Below, piece after piece: positions 14,748 to 23,000 of a stretch of DNA of 33,473 bases; the first letter of the stretch is position 1; each line of letters begins with the position of its first letter. The notes beneath the pieces were generated by a model. The model saw nothing but the letters and a program-made list of their open reading frames with translations, had not been told where the DNA came from and made no database searches. A program made the translations under genes and the position numbers. The stretch spans positions 1-33,473 of the forward strand of contig NZ_QWKK01000019.1 of the NCBI RefSeq assembly GCF_009911695.1, given 5' to 3'. Source of the DNA: Enterorhabdus sp. P55 (GTDB lineage: Bacteria; Actinomycetota; Coriobacteriia; Coriobacteriales; Eggerthellaceae).

Positions 14748-15542
14748 CTACTCGTCCACGCTCATGGTCAGGGACAGCAGGGCGTCATGGGCAGCCGCCT
14801 GCTCGACCAGATCGCGGGTGAGGATGACGCCGCGGGCAGCGGCGAACACGCCGTCGGCGCTGGCCACGTCCTCGGTGAGGGTCTTGCCGATGAGGAATTC
14901 CACCAGCTGCGCATCCTCCTCGGAGAGCTCGAGGACCTCCTCCGCGACGGCGGCCTCCGCGAAGTCCTCCACGATCTCGTCCTCGACCGCCAGGGCAGCC
15001 ACGTCGTCGGCCAGCAGCACGTCGTCGGCCGCGGGCTCGTCAGCCGCGACCGCGGCCGCGGGCTCGCCGCTCTCGCGCAGCTCGGCAGCCGTCTTGGCGC
15101 CGTCGTCGACGAAGACGAACTCGGGGGCGAAGAACACGAAGGCATCAGCCGCGAACACCGTGCCATCGTCGAGGGTGAGGCTGGTGACGGTGCCGTACAC
15201 CGGGTCGAAGGCGTAGGTGGCCACGACGCCCAGCTTGTTGCCGGTGCGAGTGTAGACCTCGGCGCCGATGAGCGCGAAGCCGTCGCCGATGAGGGCCTGG
15301 GCCTGCGGGTCGGACGCCGCCAGGAAGTCCTCGCGCGACTGGACGGTGATGAACGTGTCGCCGACGGCGATCACGTTGGCGAAGGGCAGCACAAGCGGGG
15401 TGTTGGTGGTGGCGTTGGAGACGATGTAGTGGCCGACGGCCAGGGTATCGCAGTCAACGCGCAGCTCGCGCATCTTGCCGAGCACCTTGCGGTCATCCAG
15501 GCCGACGATGCTGCGAGTGAGGATGGATTCGTTGGTTTCCAT
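14748..15542 (-). CDS. PRC-barrel domain protein
   Basis: Predicted 264-residue soluble acidic protein. Residues about 8-75 and 80-130 look like PRC-barrel-type beta folds (SIVGLDDRKVLGKMRELRVD, then GAEVYTRTGNKLGVVATYAF with VTSLTLDDG). An Ala/Asp/Glu-rich low-complexity stretch follows (about 140-205), then a C-terminal part with LVEFLIGKTLTEDV and GVILTRDLVEQA that resembles another short barrel. PRC barrels bind partner proteins or RNA, but the role here is unknown. ATG 15542 has GGGAG about 11 nt upstream, with AAAGAG closer. A TACAAT box lies at 15620-15625, so it is transcribed apart from the upstream VanW gene. Confidence 0.75.
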   Translation of the reverse strand: METNESILTRSIVGLDDRKVLGKMRELRVDCDTLAVGHYIVSNATTNTPLVLPFANVIAVGDTFITVQSREDFLAASDPQAQALIGDGFALIGAEVYTRTGNKLGVVATYAFDPVYGTVTSLTLDDGTVFAADAFVFFAPEFVFVDDGAKTAAELRESGEPAAAVAADEPAADDVLLADDVAALAVEDEIVEDFAEAAVAEEVLELSEEDAQLVEFLIGKTLTEDVASADGVFAAARGVILTRDLVEQAAAHDALLSLTMSVDE

Positions 15543-15612
15543 GGTGGCTCTTTCTCCCAATGATGGACGACGGTGGCCGCAAGCGCGGCGTTGGTGCCCG
15601 CATTTCGCGCGC

Positions 15613-15625
15613 TTGGCCCATTGTA
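15613..15625 (-). promoter_or_regulatory. -10 box of the PRC-barrel gene
   Basis: TACAAT on the minus strand (15620-15625); leader about 71 nt containing a GCCGC/GCGGC hairpin. No -35 consensus. Confidence 0.4.
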
Positions 15626-15660
15626 TACGAAACGATGCCCGCCCGGGGAGGGAAGCAGCG

Positions 15661-16602
15661 CTATTTGCTGGGCTCCACGCTTCCCTCGGCGAGGGTGACC
15701 GTGGAGGAGTCGTCCACCAGGTAGATGTCGCTTGAGAGCAGGTCACGCGTGGTGCGCACGCCGTCCTGGTAGTACACGCGGAACGACTCGGAGATGTAGT
15801 ACTGGCGCAGCTCGCCCTCGGCGTCCTTCTTCTCATAGCGATCCACCACGCGCGAGGTGGCATCCACGGTGACGCCCTCGGGCAGCGGGTCGCCGACGAT
15901 GGTCACGTCCACCGTCTGGCCGACGGCCTTGGCGTAGATGGTGATGTCGTGCTCGGTGTTGTTGCGGATGCGCAGGTCGATCTGGCCGTAGACGATGGTG
16001 GCGTCCAGGCCGATGGGCGCGTAGTCCGACACGACGGAATGGGGATGACGCTCGACGATGTCCAGGTCGGCCTTGACGGCCGCGATGTAGAGGGCGGTGG
16101 ACACCTGGCAGATGCCGCCGCCATCGCCGACGGCCACCTTGCCGTTGCGGATGACGGGAGCCTCCTGGTAGCCGCGCTCGGCGGAGCTGTCGCCCACCAC
16201 CTCGTTGAACGAGAAGACGCCGCCGGGCTCGATGACCACGCCGTCGATGGCGTCGGCCGCCAGGCGGATGTTCTGGGCCCGCGCCGCGTCCTCGCTCTGG
16301 GAGATGGCCTGGTACTGGCCGATGATCTGCTGCTCGGGAGCCTCAGGCTCCTCCGGGGCATCGGGAGCGGGCGTGGGAGCCTCCTCCGGCGGCGCAGCGG
16401 CAAGGGCCTCGGCGGCCTGGTCGTTAGTCATCCACAGCACCGGGTTGCCGAAGGCCATGCAGGCCGAGACGGCCAGGGAGCAGAGCACCACCACGGGCAG
16501 CGCCGCCCAAGAGGCCCGGTAGGACGGAGGCATCTCAGGACGGCGGCGCGGAGCGGGCGCCCGCCGGTCAACGCGCTGATCGGGGCGGGCGTGGGCTGCC
16601 AT
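15661..16602 (-). CDS. VanW family protein
   Basis: Predicted 313-residue exported, membrane-anchored protein. A basic N-terminus (1-30) precedes one membrane segment (about 32-52), then an Ala/Pro/Glu-rich linker (65-92). The VanW core covers about 100-235: FSFNEVVG, GYQEAPVI, GGGICQVSTALY (151-162), HPHSVVSDYAPIGLDATI. The last third resembles a G5-like beta extension. VanW proteins are linked to cell-wall metabolism and glycopeptide-resistance clusters, though the activity is undefined. There is no van ligase cluster here, so resistance should not be inferred. ATG 16602 starts 3 bp after the stop of the gene upstream, so the two are cotranscribed. Confidence 0.88.
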   Translation of the reverse strand: MAAHARPDQRVDRRAPAPRRRPEMPPSYRASWAALPVVVLCSLAVSACMAFGNPVLWMTNDQAAEALAAAPPEEAPTPAPDAPEEPEAPEQQIIGQYQAISQSEDAARAQNIRLAADAIDGVVIEPGGVFSFNEVVGDSSAERGYQEAPVIRNGKVAVGDGGGICQVSTALYIAAVKADLDIVERHPHSVVSDYAPIGLDATIVYGQIDLRIRNNTEHDITIYAKAVGQTVDVTIVGDPLPEGVTVDATSRVVDRYEKKDAEGELRQYYISESFRVYYQDGVRTTRDLLSSDIYLVDDSSTVTLAEGSVEPSK

Positions 16603-16605
16603 GGC

Positions 16606-18063
16606 CTACCCCATCCTCTCGACTGCGTCCAGCTTCATGCGCTCGACGCGGGTGAGCACGCTTGACTGGCGCAGCTCGGCGGCGACCGCGCGGGCCTTGT
16701 CCCCATCGCCTGCCTTGACGTAGCAGGCCAGCTCGTCGAAGCGGGCGCGGCGGGCCTCGTCGGGCGTCGGCGCCGCGGCGGCGGCCTCTGCGAAGAGGCG
16801 CGCGGCAATGGGGTACACGCCGCGCTCGCGCAGCGACTGCGCCTTAGCGCAGAAGCCGTCGTAGGACGAGGACGCGGCAGGGGTCGGCTCGGGGGTCGCG
16901 ATGGGCTCGGGCTCGGGGGTCGCGGCGGGCGCCGCGGTGGCGGCCGGCTCGGGCTCGGGGGTCGCGACGGGCGCCGCGATGACGGCCGGCTCGGGCATGG
17001 GCATGGGCACGGGCTCGGGCACGGCGACCGGCTCAAGCTCAGGGGTCGCAGCGGGCTCCGGCTCAGGTGCGGGAACGGGCTCCGGCTCGGACGCGAGAAC
17101 GAACGCCGGCTCGGGCTCTAGAGCGAGCTCAGGCTCAGGCACCACGAGAGGCTCGGGCTCGGCGATGCCGGCGGGCTCCGAAACGAAGGCGGGCTCCGCG
17201 GCAGGCGCCTCCTCCGGCGTGCGGGCGGCCGCGAATTCCGGCTCGGGCTCAGAGGCAGGCTCCACCTCAGGCGCGAACGAGAATGCCTCCCACGTCGACT
17301 CGGAAGGCATCGCGGGCTCCGGCTCGGGGGCGGGAACGAACGCCGGCTCGGGCTCGCGCACCGGCTCGGGCTCGAATGCGATGACGGGCTCCGCCAGCTC
17401 GAGTTCCTCTTCCTCCGGCTCAGCATCAGCCGGCACGAAGGGCGAGGCCACGAACGGGATCTCCTCCACGGCCTCGAGCTCTGCGGCCTCCGGGGCAGCA
17501 GCCTCCTCCAGGGCGCGGCGACGCTCCTCCTGCTCCTCGGCGAGCGGGCGCAGGTCGATCATGTTGACCTTCTCCACCGGAACCACCTTGGTGGTGGTGA
17601 GGTCGGCAAAGGGAAGCGATATCGTGGCGGGCGTGGGCTTGCCGTGGGCGGGCTTCGAGGGCTTGGTCGCCTTAGGGGCGGTGCGCTTAGTGGGCCTCTT
17701 CGGCTCGACCACCGGCTTGACCAGCGGCTCGGCCGCCTCTTCCGTGGCGGATTCCTCCGCAGCGCGGGCCTTGGCGGCCTCGTCTGCGCGCTTGCGACGA
17801 CGCGTCTTGTCAGCCGCCTCGGTCATCCCCACGTAGACGGCCACGGGGACGACGATGCAGGCCACGGCGAACAGCGGGGCGGTCCACCGCTGCGAGAACG
17901 CGATGGCAACCAGGAAGAACAGGATCACCACGAGGGTCACGCCGCCGAGCGATCCGATGACGGCACGGCGCTGGGAGCCAGGCGGGCTCAGGCGAATGCC
18001 CACCACCAGGCCGATGACCACGACCAGGGCCATCAGCGCGATGCCGATCCACGAGTTCTGCAT
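16606..18063 (-). CDS. Membrane protein with Glu-Pro repeat and C-terminal helical domain
   Basis: Predicted 485-residue protein of unknown function. Three N-terminal membrane segments (about 5-24, 36-58, 62-80) are followed by a basic region (KTRRRKR), a Lys/Pro/Thr-rich stretch, and a long repeat rich in EPEP, PEPEP and PEPVA from about 215 to 395. The end (400-485) is alpha-helical and TPR-like (AQSLRERGVYPIAARLFAEAAAAAP, then DELACYVKAGDGDKARAVAAEL). The stiff acidic stalk probably holds the helical domain away from the membrane. ATG 18063 has an excellent GGGGAGGTGAC site; an earlier in-frame start at 18168 does not. It is first in an operon with the VanW gene. Confidence 0.72.
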   Translation of the reverse strand: MQNSWIGIALMALVVVIGLVVGIRLSPPGSQRRAVIGSLGGVTLVVILFFLVAIAFSQRWTAPLFAVACIVVPVAVYVGMTEAADKTRRRKRADEAAKARAAEESATEEAAEPLVKPVVEPKRPTKRTAPKATKPSKPAHGKPTPATISLPFADLTTTKVVPVEKVNMIDLRPLAEEQEERRRALEEAAAPEAAELEAVEEIPFVASPFVPADAEPEEEELELAEPVIAFEPEPVREPEPAFVPAPEPEPAMPSESTWEAFSFAPEVEPASEPEPEFAAARTPEEAPAAEPAFVSEPAGIAEPEPLVVPEPELALEPEPAFVLASEPEPVPAPEPEPAATPELEPVAVPEPVPMPMPEPAVIAAPVATPEPEPAATAAPAATPEPEPIATPEPTPAASSSYDGFCAKAQSLRERGVYPIAARLFAEAAAAAPTPDEARRARFDELACYVKAGDGDKARAVAAELRQSSVLTRVERMKLDAVERMG

Positions 18064-18113
18064 GTCACCTCCCCACACGAAAAAAGAGCACACTGAAGCG
18101 ATTATCCTATCGA

Positions 18114-18126
18114 AACCTGGAGTATA
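18114..18126 (-). promoter_or_regulatory. Candidate promoter of the EP-repeat/VanW operon
   Basis: TATACT (18121-18126, minus strand) with a TTGCGA 15 nt upstream. A second GATAAT lies about 20 nt closer to the gene. Either could serve. Confidence 0.35.
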
Positions 18127-18212
18127 CCACCAAGGCCCCGTTCGCAAGGGGCGATCAGGGCATCTCACGGCTTCTCACCAGCAAAACGCACAGTTTTCTC
18201 CCCAAGACGCAG

Positions 18213-18238
18213 GAAGGGCCCCGTCACCGGGGCCCTTC
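18213..18238 (-). terminator. Terminator of guaB
   Basis: GAAGGGCCCCG (18213-18223) pairs with CGGGGCCCTTC (18228-18238) around a TCAC loop, 55 bp after the guaB stop. T-run weak. Confidence 0.7.
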
Positions 18239-18292
18239 GGAAGCGCGACCGCGCCGCGGGGCATGCCGTCAGGCGCGCTTCGCCCTCTTGCG

Positions 18293-19813
18293 CTAGCGCG
18301 TGTTGGAGACGTAGGGCGTCTTGTCCTTCAGCAGGACGTCGTGGGCGCCGCCCTCCACGATGGACGTAGCGCTGACCAGGGTCAGCTTCGCCTTGTCCTG
18401 GAACTCGGGGATGGTGAGCGCGCCGCAGTTGCACATGGTGGACTTCAGCTTGAGCAGCGTCACGTCCACGTTGTCCTTGAGGCTGCCGGCATAGGGCACG
18501 TAGGAGTCCACGCCCTCCTCGAAGGTGAGGGCCTTCTTCTTGCCGCCCAGGTCGTAGCGGGCCCAGTTGCGGGCGCGGGCGCTTCCCTCGCCCCAGTACT
18601 CCTTCATGTAGGTGCCGTTCACCATCACCTTGTTGGACGGGCTCTCGTCGAAGCGGGCGAAGTAGCGGCCCAGCATCACGAAGTCGGCGCCCATGGCCAG
18701 GGCGAGCGAGATGTGGTGGTCGTACACGATGCCGCCGTCGGAGCAGATGGGCACGTAGATGCCGGTCTCGCGGAAGTACTCGTCGCGGGCCTTCGCCACC
18801 TCGATGGTGGCTGTGGCCTGGCCGCGGCCGATGCCCTTGGTCTCGCGGGTGATGCAGATGGAGCCGCCGCCGATGCCGATCTTGATGAAGTCGGCGCCCG
18901 CGTCGGCCAGGAAGCGGAAGCCCTCGGCATCCACCACGTTGCCCGCGCCGATCTTCACCGCGTCGCCGTAGTGCTCGCGCACCCACTCGATGGTCATCTT
19001 CTGCCAGTCGGAGAAGCCCTCGGAGCTGTCGATGCACAGGATGTCGGCCCCGGCCTCCACGAGCGCGGGGATGCGCTCGGCGTAGTCGCGCGAGTTGATG
19101 CCGGCGCCCACCATGTAGCGCTTATGGCCGTCGAGCATCTCGTTGGGATTGGACTTGTGGGAGTCGTAATCCTTGCGGAACACGAGGCTGACCAGGCGAT
19201 CGTCGGCGTCCACCACCGGCAGGGAGTTGAGCTTGTGCTCCCAGATGATGTCGTTGGCGTCCTTGAGGGAAACGCCGTCCTGGGCCACGATGAGCTTCTC
19301 GCGCGGGGTCATGAAGTCGGCCACCTTCTCGGTGAGCTCCATGCGGGAAAGGCGGTAGTCGCGCTCGGTCACCACGCCGAGCAGCTTGCCGTGGGCCGTG
19401 CCGTCCTCGGTGACGGGCATGGTGGAGTGACCGTGCTCGTCCTTGAGGCGCACCACGTCATCCAGGGTCATGTCGGGCGAGAGGTTGGCGTCGGAGGTGA
19501 CGAAGCCGGCCTTGAAGTCCTTGACGCGGGCCACCATGGCCGCCTCGTCGGCGATGGACTGGTTGCCGTAGATGAACGAGAGGCCGCCCTCGGTGGCCAG
19601 GGCCACGGCCATGCGGTCGTCAGAGACAGCCGCCATGATGGCGGACACCATGGGGATGTTGAGGGAAAGCGGGCACTCCTCCTCGCCCTTGCGGTACTTG
19701 ACCAGGGGCGTCTTGAGGCTGACCGCCGCCGGCACGCAGGACGCGGGCGTGTGCCCGGGAACCAGCAGGTACTCGTTGAACGTGCGGGACGGCTCGTCGA
19801 AATAGAATGCCAT
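18293..19813 (-). CDS. guaB: IMP dehydrogenase
   Basis: Predicted 506-residue enzyme that oxidises IMP to XMP with NAD, the committed step of GMP synthesis. The barrel is split by two CBS domains (about 96-215: [20 protein letters not shown] and [17 protein letters not shown]). The catalytic Cys is C320 in [20 protein letters not shown], and the mobile flap holds ARNWARYD, giving the Arg-Tyr pair. This is the variant common in Clostridia and Coriobacteria, with [13 protein letters not shown] in place of GSICTTR and an [12 protein letters not shown] start. ATG 19813 has AAGGAG 8 nt upstream. It is a single-gene transcript with a perfect TATAAT box upstream. Confidence 0.96.
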   Translation of the reverse strand: MAFYFDEPSRTFNEYLLVPGHTPASCVPAAVSLKTPLVKYRKGEEECPLSLNIPMVSAIMAAVSDDRMAVALATEGGLSFIYGNQSIADEAAMVARVKDFKAGFVTSDANLSPDMTLDDVVRLKDEHGHSTMPVTEDGTAHGKLLGVVTERDYRLSRMELTEKVADFMTPREKLIVAQDGVSLKDANDIIWEHKLNSLPVVDADDRLVSLVFRKDYDSHKSNPNEMLDGHKRYMVGAGINSRDYAERIPALVEAGADILCIDSSEGFSDWQKMTIEWVREHYGDAVKIGAGNVVDAEGFRFLADAGADFIKIGIGGGSICITRETKGIGRGQATATIEVAKARDEYFRETGIYVPICSDGGIVYDHHISLALAMGADFVMLGRYFARFDESPSNKVMVNGTYMKEYWGEGSARARNWARYDLGGKKKALTFEEGVDSYVPYAGSLKDNVDVTLLKLKSTMCNCGALTIPEFQDKAKLTLVSATSIVEGGAHDVLLKDKTPYVSNTR

Positions 19814-19886
19814 GCGCTCTCTCCTTCTTCTCTATGGCCCTCTGACCTGCGGTGACGCCGCTTGCGAACGCGGCTGCGCGATAGGT

Positions 19887-19899
19887 TGAGTGCATTATA
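19887..19899 (-). promoter_or_regulatory. -10 box of guaB
   Basis: Perfect TATAAT on the minus strand (19894-19899); leader about 73 nt. No strong -35 box. Confidence 0.5.
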
Positions 19900-19946
19900 G
19901 ACGGCAAAACCCCAGGTCGGCAGTCAGATCAGAAAATCGGCGGAAT

Positions 19947-20101
19947 CTCCCGGCATGCGCGGGAGCGAGGGGGTGGCCGCGAATGCGCGGAGGGGGGCTC
20001 GGCGGGCCGGCGCACGGGGGTCGGCGGGGCTCGGTGGGCCGGGACGGGGGGCGCCGCCGGTCGACCCGGCGCGCGACGCCCCCCCCCGCGAAAGTCAGGC
20101 G
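19947..20101. other. GC-rich spacer with hairpin and C9 tract
   Basis: Gene-free. CTCCCG/CGGGAG stem at 19947-19965. The rest is G-biased low-complexity sequence ending in a C9 tract (20079-20087) 14 bp after the M18 stop. One of several such spacers in the window. A stem for termination of the aminopeptidase gene may lie in it but none has a T-run. Confidence 0.6.
20079..20087. repeat. C9 tract after the M18 peptidase gene
   Basis: Nine C on the plus strand, 14 bp past the stop codon. Confidence 0.9.
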
Positions 20102-21592
20102 CTAGGCGTTGCGCAGGAAGGCCTCGTAGCCGCGGCGTGCCTCGTAGATGTCGGCCTTGCTCGTGACCTCCCACGGCGCATGCATCGAGAGCACCGGCAC
20201 GCCCGAGTCGATGACGTCCATACCGTAGCGCGCGGGGATGTAGGCGATGGTTCCGCCGCCGCCCGCGTCCACCTTCCCCAGCTCGGCCGTCTGGAAGCTC
20301 ACGCCGGCATCGTCCATGACGCGCCGCACGCGAGCCATATACTCGGCGCTCGCGTCATTCGATCCGCTCTTGCCCCGAGCGCCCGTGTACTTGTTGAACA
20401 CGAGGCCGCGACCGAGGAAGGCGGCGTTCTTCGCCTCGAATACGCTCGCATACGCCGGGTCGAAGCCGGCAGACACGTCGGAGGAGAGCATCGACGACGA
20501 CGCGAGGGCACGGCGCAAGGGCAGCGCGCCCTCCTCGCCGGCGAGCGCCATCACCTCGGCGATGACATTCTCGAAGAACAGCGACTCCATGCCCGTGGCG
20601 CCCACCGAGCCGATCTCCTCCTTGTCCACGAGCACGGTGACGGCCGTCTTCGCCGGCACCTCGTCGGCCAGGGCCAGCTGGGCCACGAGCGACGTGTAGG
20701 CGCACACGCGGTCATCCTGGCCGTAGCCGATGATCATGGAGCGGTCGAAGCCCAGGTCGCGAGCGCGACCGGCAGGCACGACCTCCAGCTCGGCGGAGAG
20801 GAAATCCTCCTCGGCGATGCCGTACTTGTCAGCCAGCAGCGCGAGGGCGAAGGCCTTGACGGGATCCTTCGGCGCATCTGCGGCTGGCGCGGCGTCATCC
20901 AGCGGAGCGGCCGCAGCGGCGGCATCCCCGCCCCCTTGGAGCGCGGGCGCTCCCTCGGCAGCCGGGGCCTTCCCCGCCTCGGCGACGAGCGGGCGGTTGC
21001 CGACGAGCACGTCGAGGTCCTCCCCCTCCACGACAGCGCTCCCCTTCTTCTCCATCTGCGCGCGACCCAGGTGCGGCAGCAGGTCGGTCACGCAGAAGAC
21101 GGGGTCGGCCGGGTCCTCGCCGACGTTCACCTCCACCACGGAGCCGTCGGTCTTGGCCACCACGCCGTGGAGCGCCAGCGGCAGCGCCGTCCACTGGTAG
21201 TTCTTGATGCCGCCGTAGTAGTGCGTGTCCAGCAGCGCGAAGCCGTTGGCCTCGTAGAGCGGGTTCTGCTTGAGGTCGAGGCGCGGCGAGTCCACGTGCG
21301 CGCCCAGGATGTTCATGCCCGCGGCGAGCGGGCTCTCCCCCAACTGCACCAGGACGAGCGCCTTGCCCTGGGCGGTGGCCCACACCTTGTCGCCCGGCGC
21401 GAGGGCGCGCCCCGTGGCCACGGCCTCGGCCAGCGGACGGTAGCCGGCCGCCTCCGCCTTGGCCACGGCAGCGGTCACGCATTCGCGCTCGGTCTTGTTG
21501 TCCGAGATGAAATCCCGATAGTCGGAGGCCAGGGCCTCGACGGCCTCAGAGGCGGCCTCGTCGTACGTCTTCCACGCTGCTTCGCGTTCCAT
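20102..21592 (-). CDS. M18 family metallo-aminopeptidase
   Basis: Predicted 496-residue cytosolic zinc aminopeptidase, aspartyl-aminopeptidase type. Metal and catalytic residues are visible: GAHVDSPR (His99, Asp101), DKEEIGS (Glu pair), SSDVSAGFDP (Asp), and SMHAPWE (His) near the end. GSNDASAEY and GGGGTIAYIPARYGMDVIDSG are also typical. Between about 218 and 260 it carries an insertion rich in Ala, Pro, Gly and Asp, not usual for the family and probably a surface loop. ATG 21592 has AAGGGA 6-7 nt upstream; an in-frame start at 21628 is weaker. It is divergent from the rubrerythrin gene. Such enzymes trim acidic N-terminal residues from peptides. Confidence 0.93.
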   Translation of the reverse strand: MEREAAWKTYDEAASEAVEALASDYRDFISDNKTERECVTAAVAKAEAAGYRPLAEAVATGRALAPGDKVWATAQGKALVLVQLGESPLAAGMNILGAHVDSPRLDLKQNPLYEANGFALLDTHYYGGIKNYQWTALPLALHGVVAKTDGSVVEVNVGEDPADPVFCVTDLLPHLGRAQMEKKGSAVVEGEDLDVLVGNRPLVAEAGKAPAAEGAPALQGGGDAAAAAAPLDDAAPAADAPKDPVKAFALALLADKYGIAEEDFLSAELEVVPAGRARDLGFDRSMIIGYGQDDRVCAYTSLVAQLALADEVPAKTAVTVLVDKEEIGSVGATGMESLFFENVIAEVMALAGEEGALPLRRALASSSMLSSDVSAGFDPAYASVFEAKNAAFLGRGLVFNKYTGARGKSGSNDASAEYMARVRRVMDDAGVSFQTAELGKVDAGGGGTIAYIPARYGMDVIDSGVPVLSMHAPWEVTSKADIYEARRGYEAFLRNA

Positions 21593-21616
21593 ATGATTCC
21601 CTTCTCGTGCCTTAGG

Positions 21617-21636
21617 GCCTGCCGCCACCGGCAGGC
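21617..21636 (-). promoter_or_regulatory. Hairpin in the M18 peptidase leader
   Basis: GCCTGCC (21617-21623) pairs with GGCAGGC (21630-21636); the loop is 6 nt. It ends about 15 nt before the ribosome site. Confidence 0.35.
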
Positions 21637-21647
21637 GAAACGTCTTC

Positions 21648-21660
21648 GCCCTCCATTATC
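21648..21660 (-). promoter_or_regulatory. Candidate -10 of the M18 peptidase gene
   Basis: GATAAT on the minus strand (21655-21660); leader about 56 nt. No -35 box. Confidence 0.35.
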
Positions 21661-21737
21661 GCCAAGCAGTTGCGCTATTTCGGAAACATTTGTGAAAAGC
21701 AGGGAATGGGCGGCTGCCCCCCTGCCGTGGTCGTGCC

Positions 21738-21750
21738 TATAATAGGCGGG
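21738..21750 (+). promoter_or_regulatory. -10 box of the rubrerythrin gene
   Basis: Perfect TATAAT (21738-21743), leader about 54 nt. No -35 consensus. Confidence 0.5.
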
Positions 21751-21803
21751 CACGCGAGATGACCCTTGTCTCGCCATCCGAACAAGCAAGAAGGAGCAAC
21801 GCC

Positions 21804-22418
21804 ATGACCATGAAGATCCGCCAGGAGATTCCCACCCCCGCCAACAGCACCAACTTCAACGTCGTGCCCGACAGCACCACCACCGTCGGCACCACGCTCG
21901 AGAACCTGAAGGCCGCTGTCATGGGCGAGACCGGTGCGTCCGCCAAGTACGCCGCCTTCGCCGCCGCCGCCCGCGCCCAGGGCTACGAGCAGATCGCCCG
22001 CCAGTTCGAGGCCACCTCGGCCGCCGAGCAGATCCACATCGGCCTCGAGGCCGCGCTCATCCAGGCCGCCGAGCCCGACTACGTCCGTCCCGAGGCTCCG
22101 CAGATGGAGGGCATCCAGACCGACCTGAACCTCATCTCCGGCGCGCTGGGCGAGATCTACGAGACCTCCGACATGTACCCGTCCTTCATCGTGAAGGCCC
22201 AGGAGGAGGGCGACGCCAAGACCGTGCAGGTGTTCACGCGCGCTAAGCTGGCCGAGTCCGTGCATGCCGAGCTGTACCTGGACGCCTACAACAACATCGA
22301 CGCCGAGGACGACCGCTCCTTCTACCTGTGCCCCGTCTGCGGCTACATCCACAAGGGCGACGACTTCGAGAAGTGCCCCATCTGCTTCTGCGCTAAGGAC
22401 AAGTTCCAGGTGTTCTAA
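21804..22418 (+). CDS. rbr: Rubrerythrin
   Basis: Predicted 204-residue non-haem iron protein that reduces peroxide in anaerobes. An N-terminal four-helix di-iron domain has the two E...ExxH pairs (GETGASAKYAAFA with AAEQIHIG; GEIYETSDMYPSFI with AESVHAELY). The C-terminus is a rubredoxin-like FeS4 site, LCPVCGYIHKGDDFEKCPICFCAKDKF. A region of about 25 residues precedes the first helix. ATG 21804 has AAGGAG 8 nt upstream; a longer frame from 21759 is excluded by this site. Strong codon bias (GCC, GAG, AAG) suggests high expression. It stands alone with its own promoter and a clear terminator, and points to an anaerobe exposed to oxygen stress. Confidence 0.94.
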   Translation: MTMKIRQEIPTPANSTNFNVVPDSTTTVGTTLENLKAAVMGETGASAKYAAFAAAARAQGYEQIARQFEATSAAEQIHIGLEAALIQAAEPDYVRPEAPQMEGIQTDLNLISGALGEIYETSDMYPSFIVKAQEEGDAKTVQVFTRAKLAESVHAELYLDAYNNIDAEDDRSFYLCPVCGYIHKGDDFEKCPICFCAKDKFQVF

Positions 22419-22440
22419 GCCAACGCAAGACAACGTGCAA

Positions 22441-22477
22441 GAAAGGCCGTCCCATCAGGGGCGGCCTTTCTATTTTG
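22441..22477 (+). terminator. Intrinsic terminator of rubrerythrin
   Basis: GAAAGGCCG (22441-22449) pairs with CGGCCTTTC (22462-22470), followed by TATTTTG. Classic form. Confidence 0.9.
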
Positions 22478-22811
22478 TCGTCCAAGGAGCCAAAGTACAC
22501 CAAGGAGAACGATCCCTTCCGCACAACGCTGACGCTGACCAGGACGGAATGCTCGCATTGGCGGGAAGGGCGCGGGGAGCAGAGGCGCAGGGAGGGAGCC
22601 GGAGCTGCGGACGGGGCGGGAAGGCGGGGCCGTCGGCGGCGCGCTGTGGCACGCAGGCGGGGGGCCGGGGCTGCGGAGCCGTCGGCGGGGCTGCGGGGAG
22701 GGAAGGTCGGGGCCGCCGGCGGTGCGCTGTGGACGACACAACCCTGAGGCGGGTGCCTCCGCCTGCATTGGCGACGGGCAGGGGGGATGAGGCGCAAGCA
22801 CCGCGCGGGCG
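22478..22811. other. GC-rich low-complexity spacer with imperfect repeats
   Basis: No credible gene. Purine-rich on the plus strand from about 22555. A 25-bp unit at 22625-22649 recurs at 22708-22732 with two changes (83-bp offset), and GGGGCTGCGG occurs twice between them. Confidence 0.65.
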
Positions 22812-22832
22812 TGCGAAACACCGTGCGCCGAG

Positions 22833-22848
22833 TGTTTCACGTGAAACA
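22833..22848. promoter_or_regulatory. parS: parS site 1
   Basis: Exact TGTTTCACGTGAAACA, the conserved ParB-binding palindrome. Followed by TTCGTT, as are sites 2 and 3. Confidence 0.95.
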
Positions 22849-22958
22849 TTCGTTCTCACCGCAGGAGTCAGGCGCCAGAAACGGCGAGGCCAGGCGAGCA
22901 AGGACTCCCCCTCAAGAGACTCGGTGTGCGCGCTGATGCGAAAACGTCGTGCGCCGAA

Positions 22959-22974
22959 TGTTTCACGTGAAACA
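22959..22974. promoter_or_regulatory. parS: parS site 2
   Basis: Exact parS palindrome, 126 bp after site 1, in the second copy of the tandem duplication, 27 bp beyond the end of the metallophosphoesterase gene. Confidence 0.95.
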
Positions 22975-23000
22975 TTCGTTCTCGCCGCAAAAAGCAGACG

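Noticed and set aside
15661-16602. Glycopeptide resistance from the VanW gene
   Set aside because: No vanHAX-type genes are present; VanW-domain proteins are common without resistance.
22470-22901. Minus-strand frame of 143 codons after rubrerythrin
   Set aside because: It is Arg/Pro/Ala-rich, has no ribosome site and no family signature; its protein-like start comes from the duplicated gene tail.
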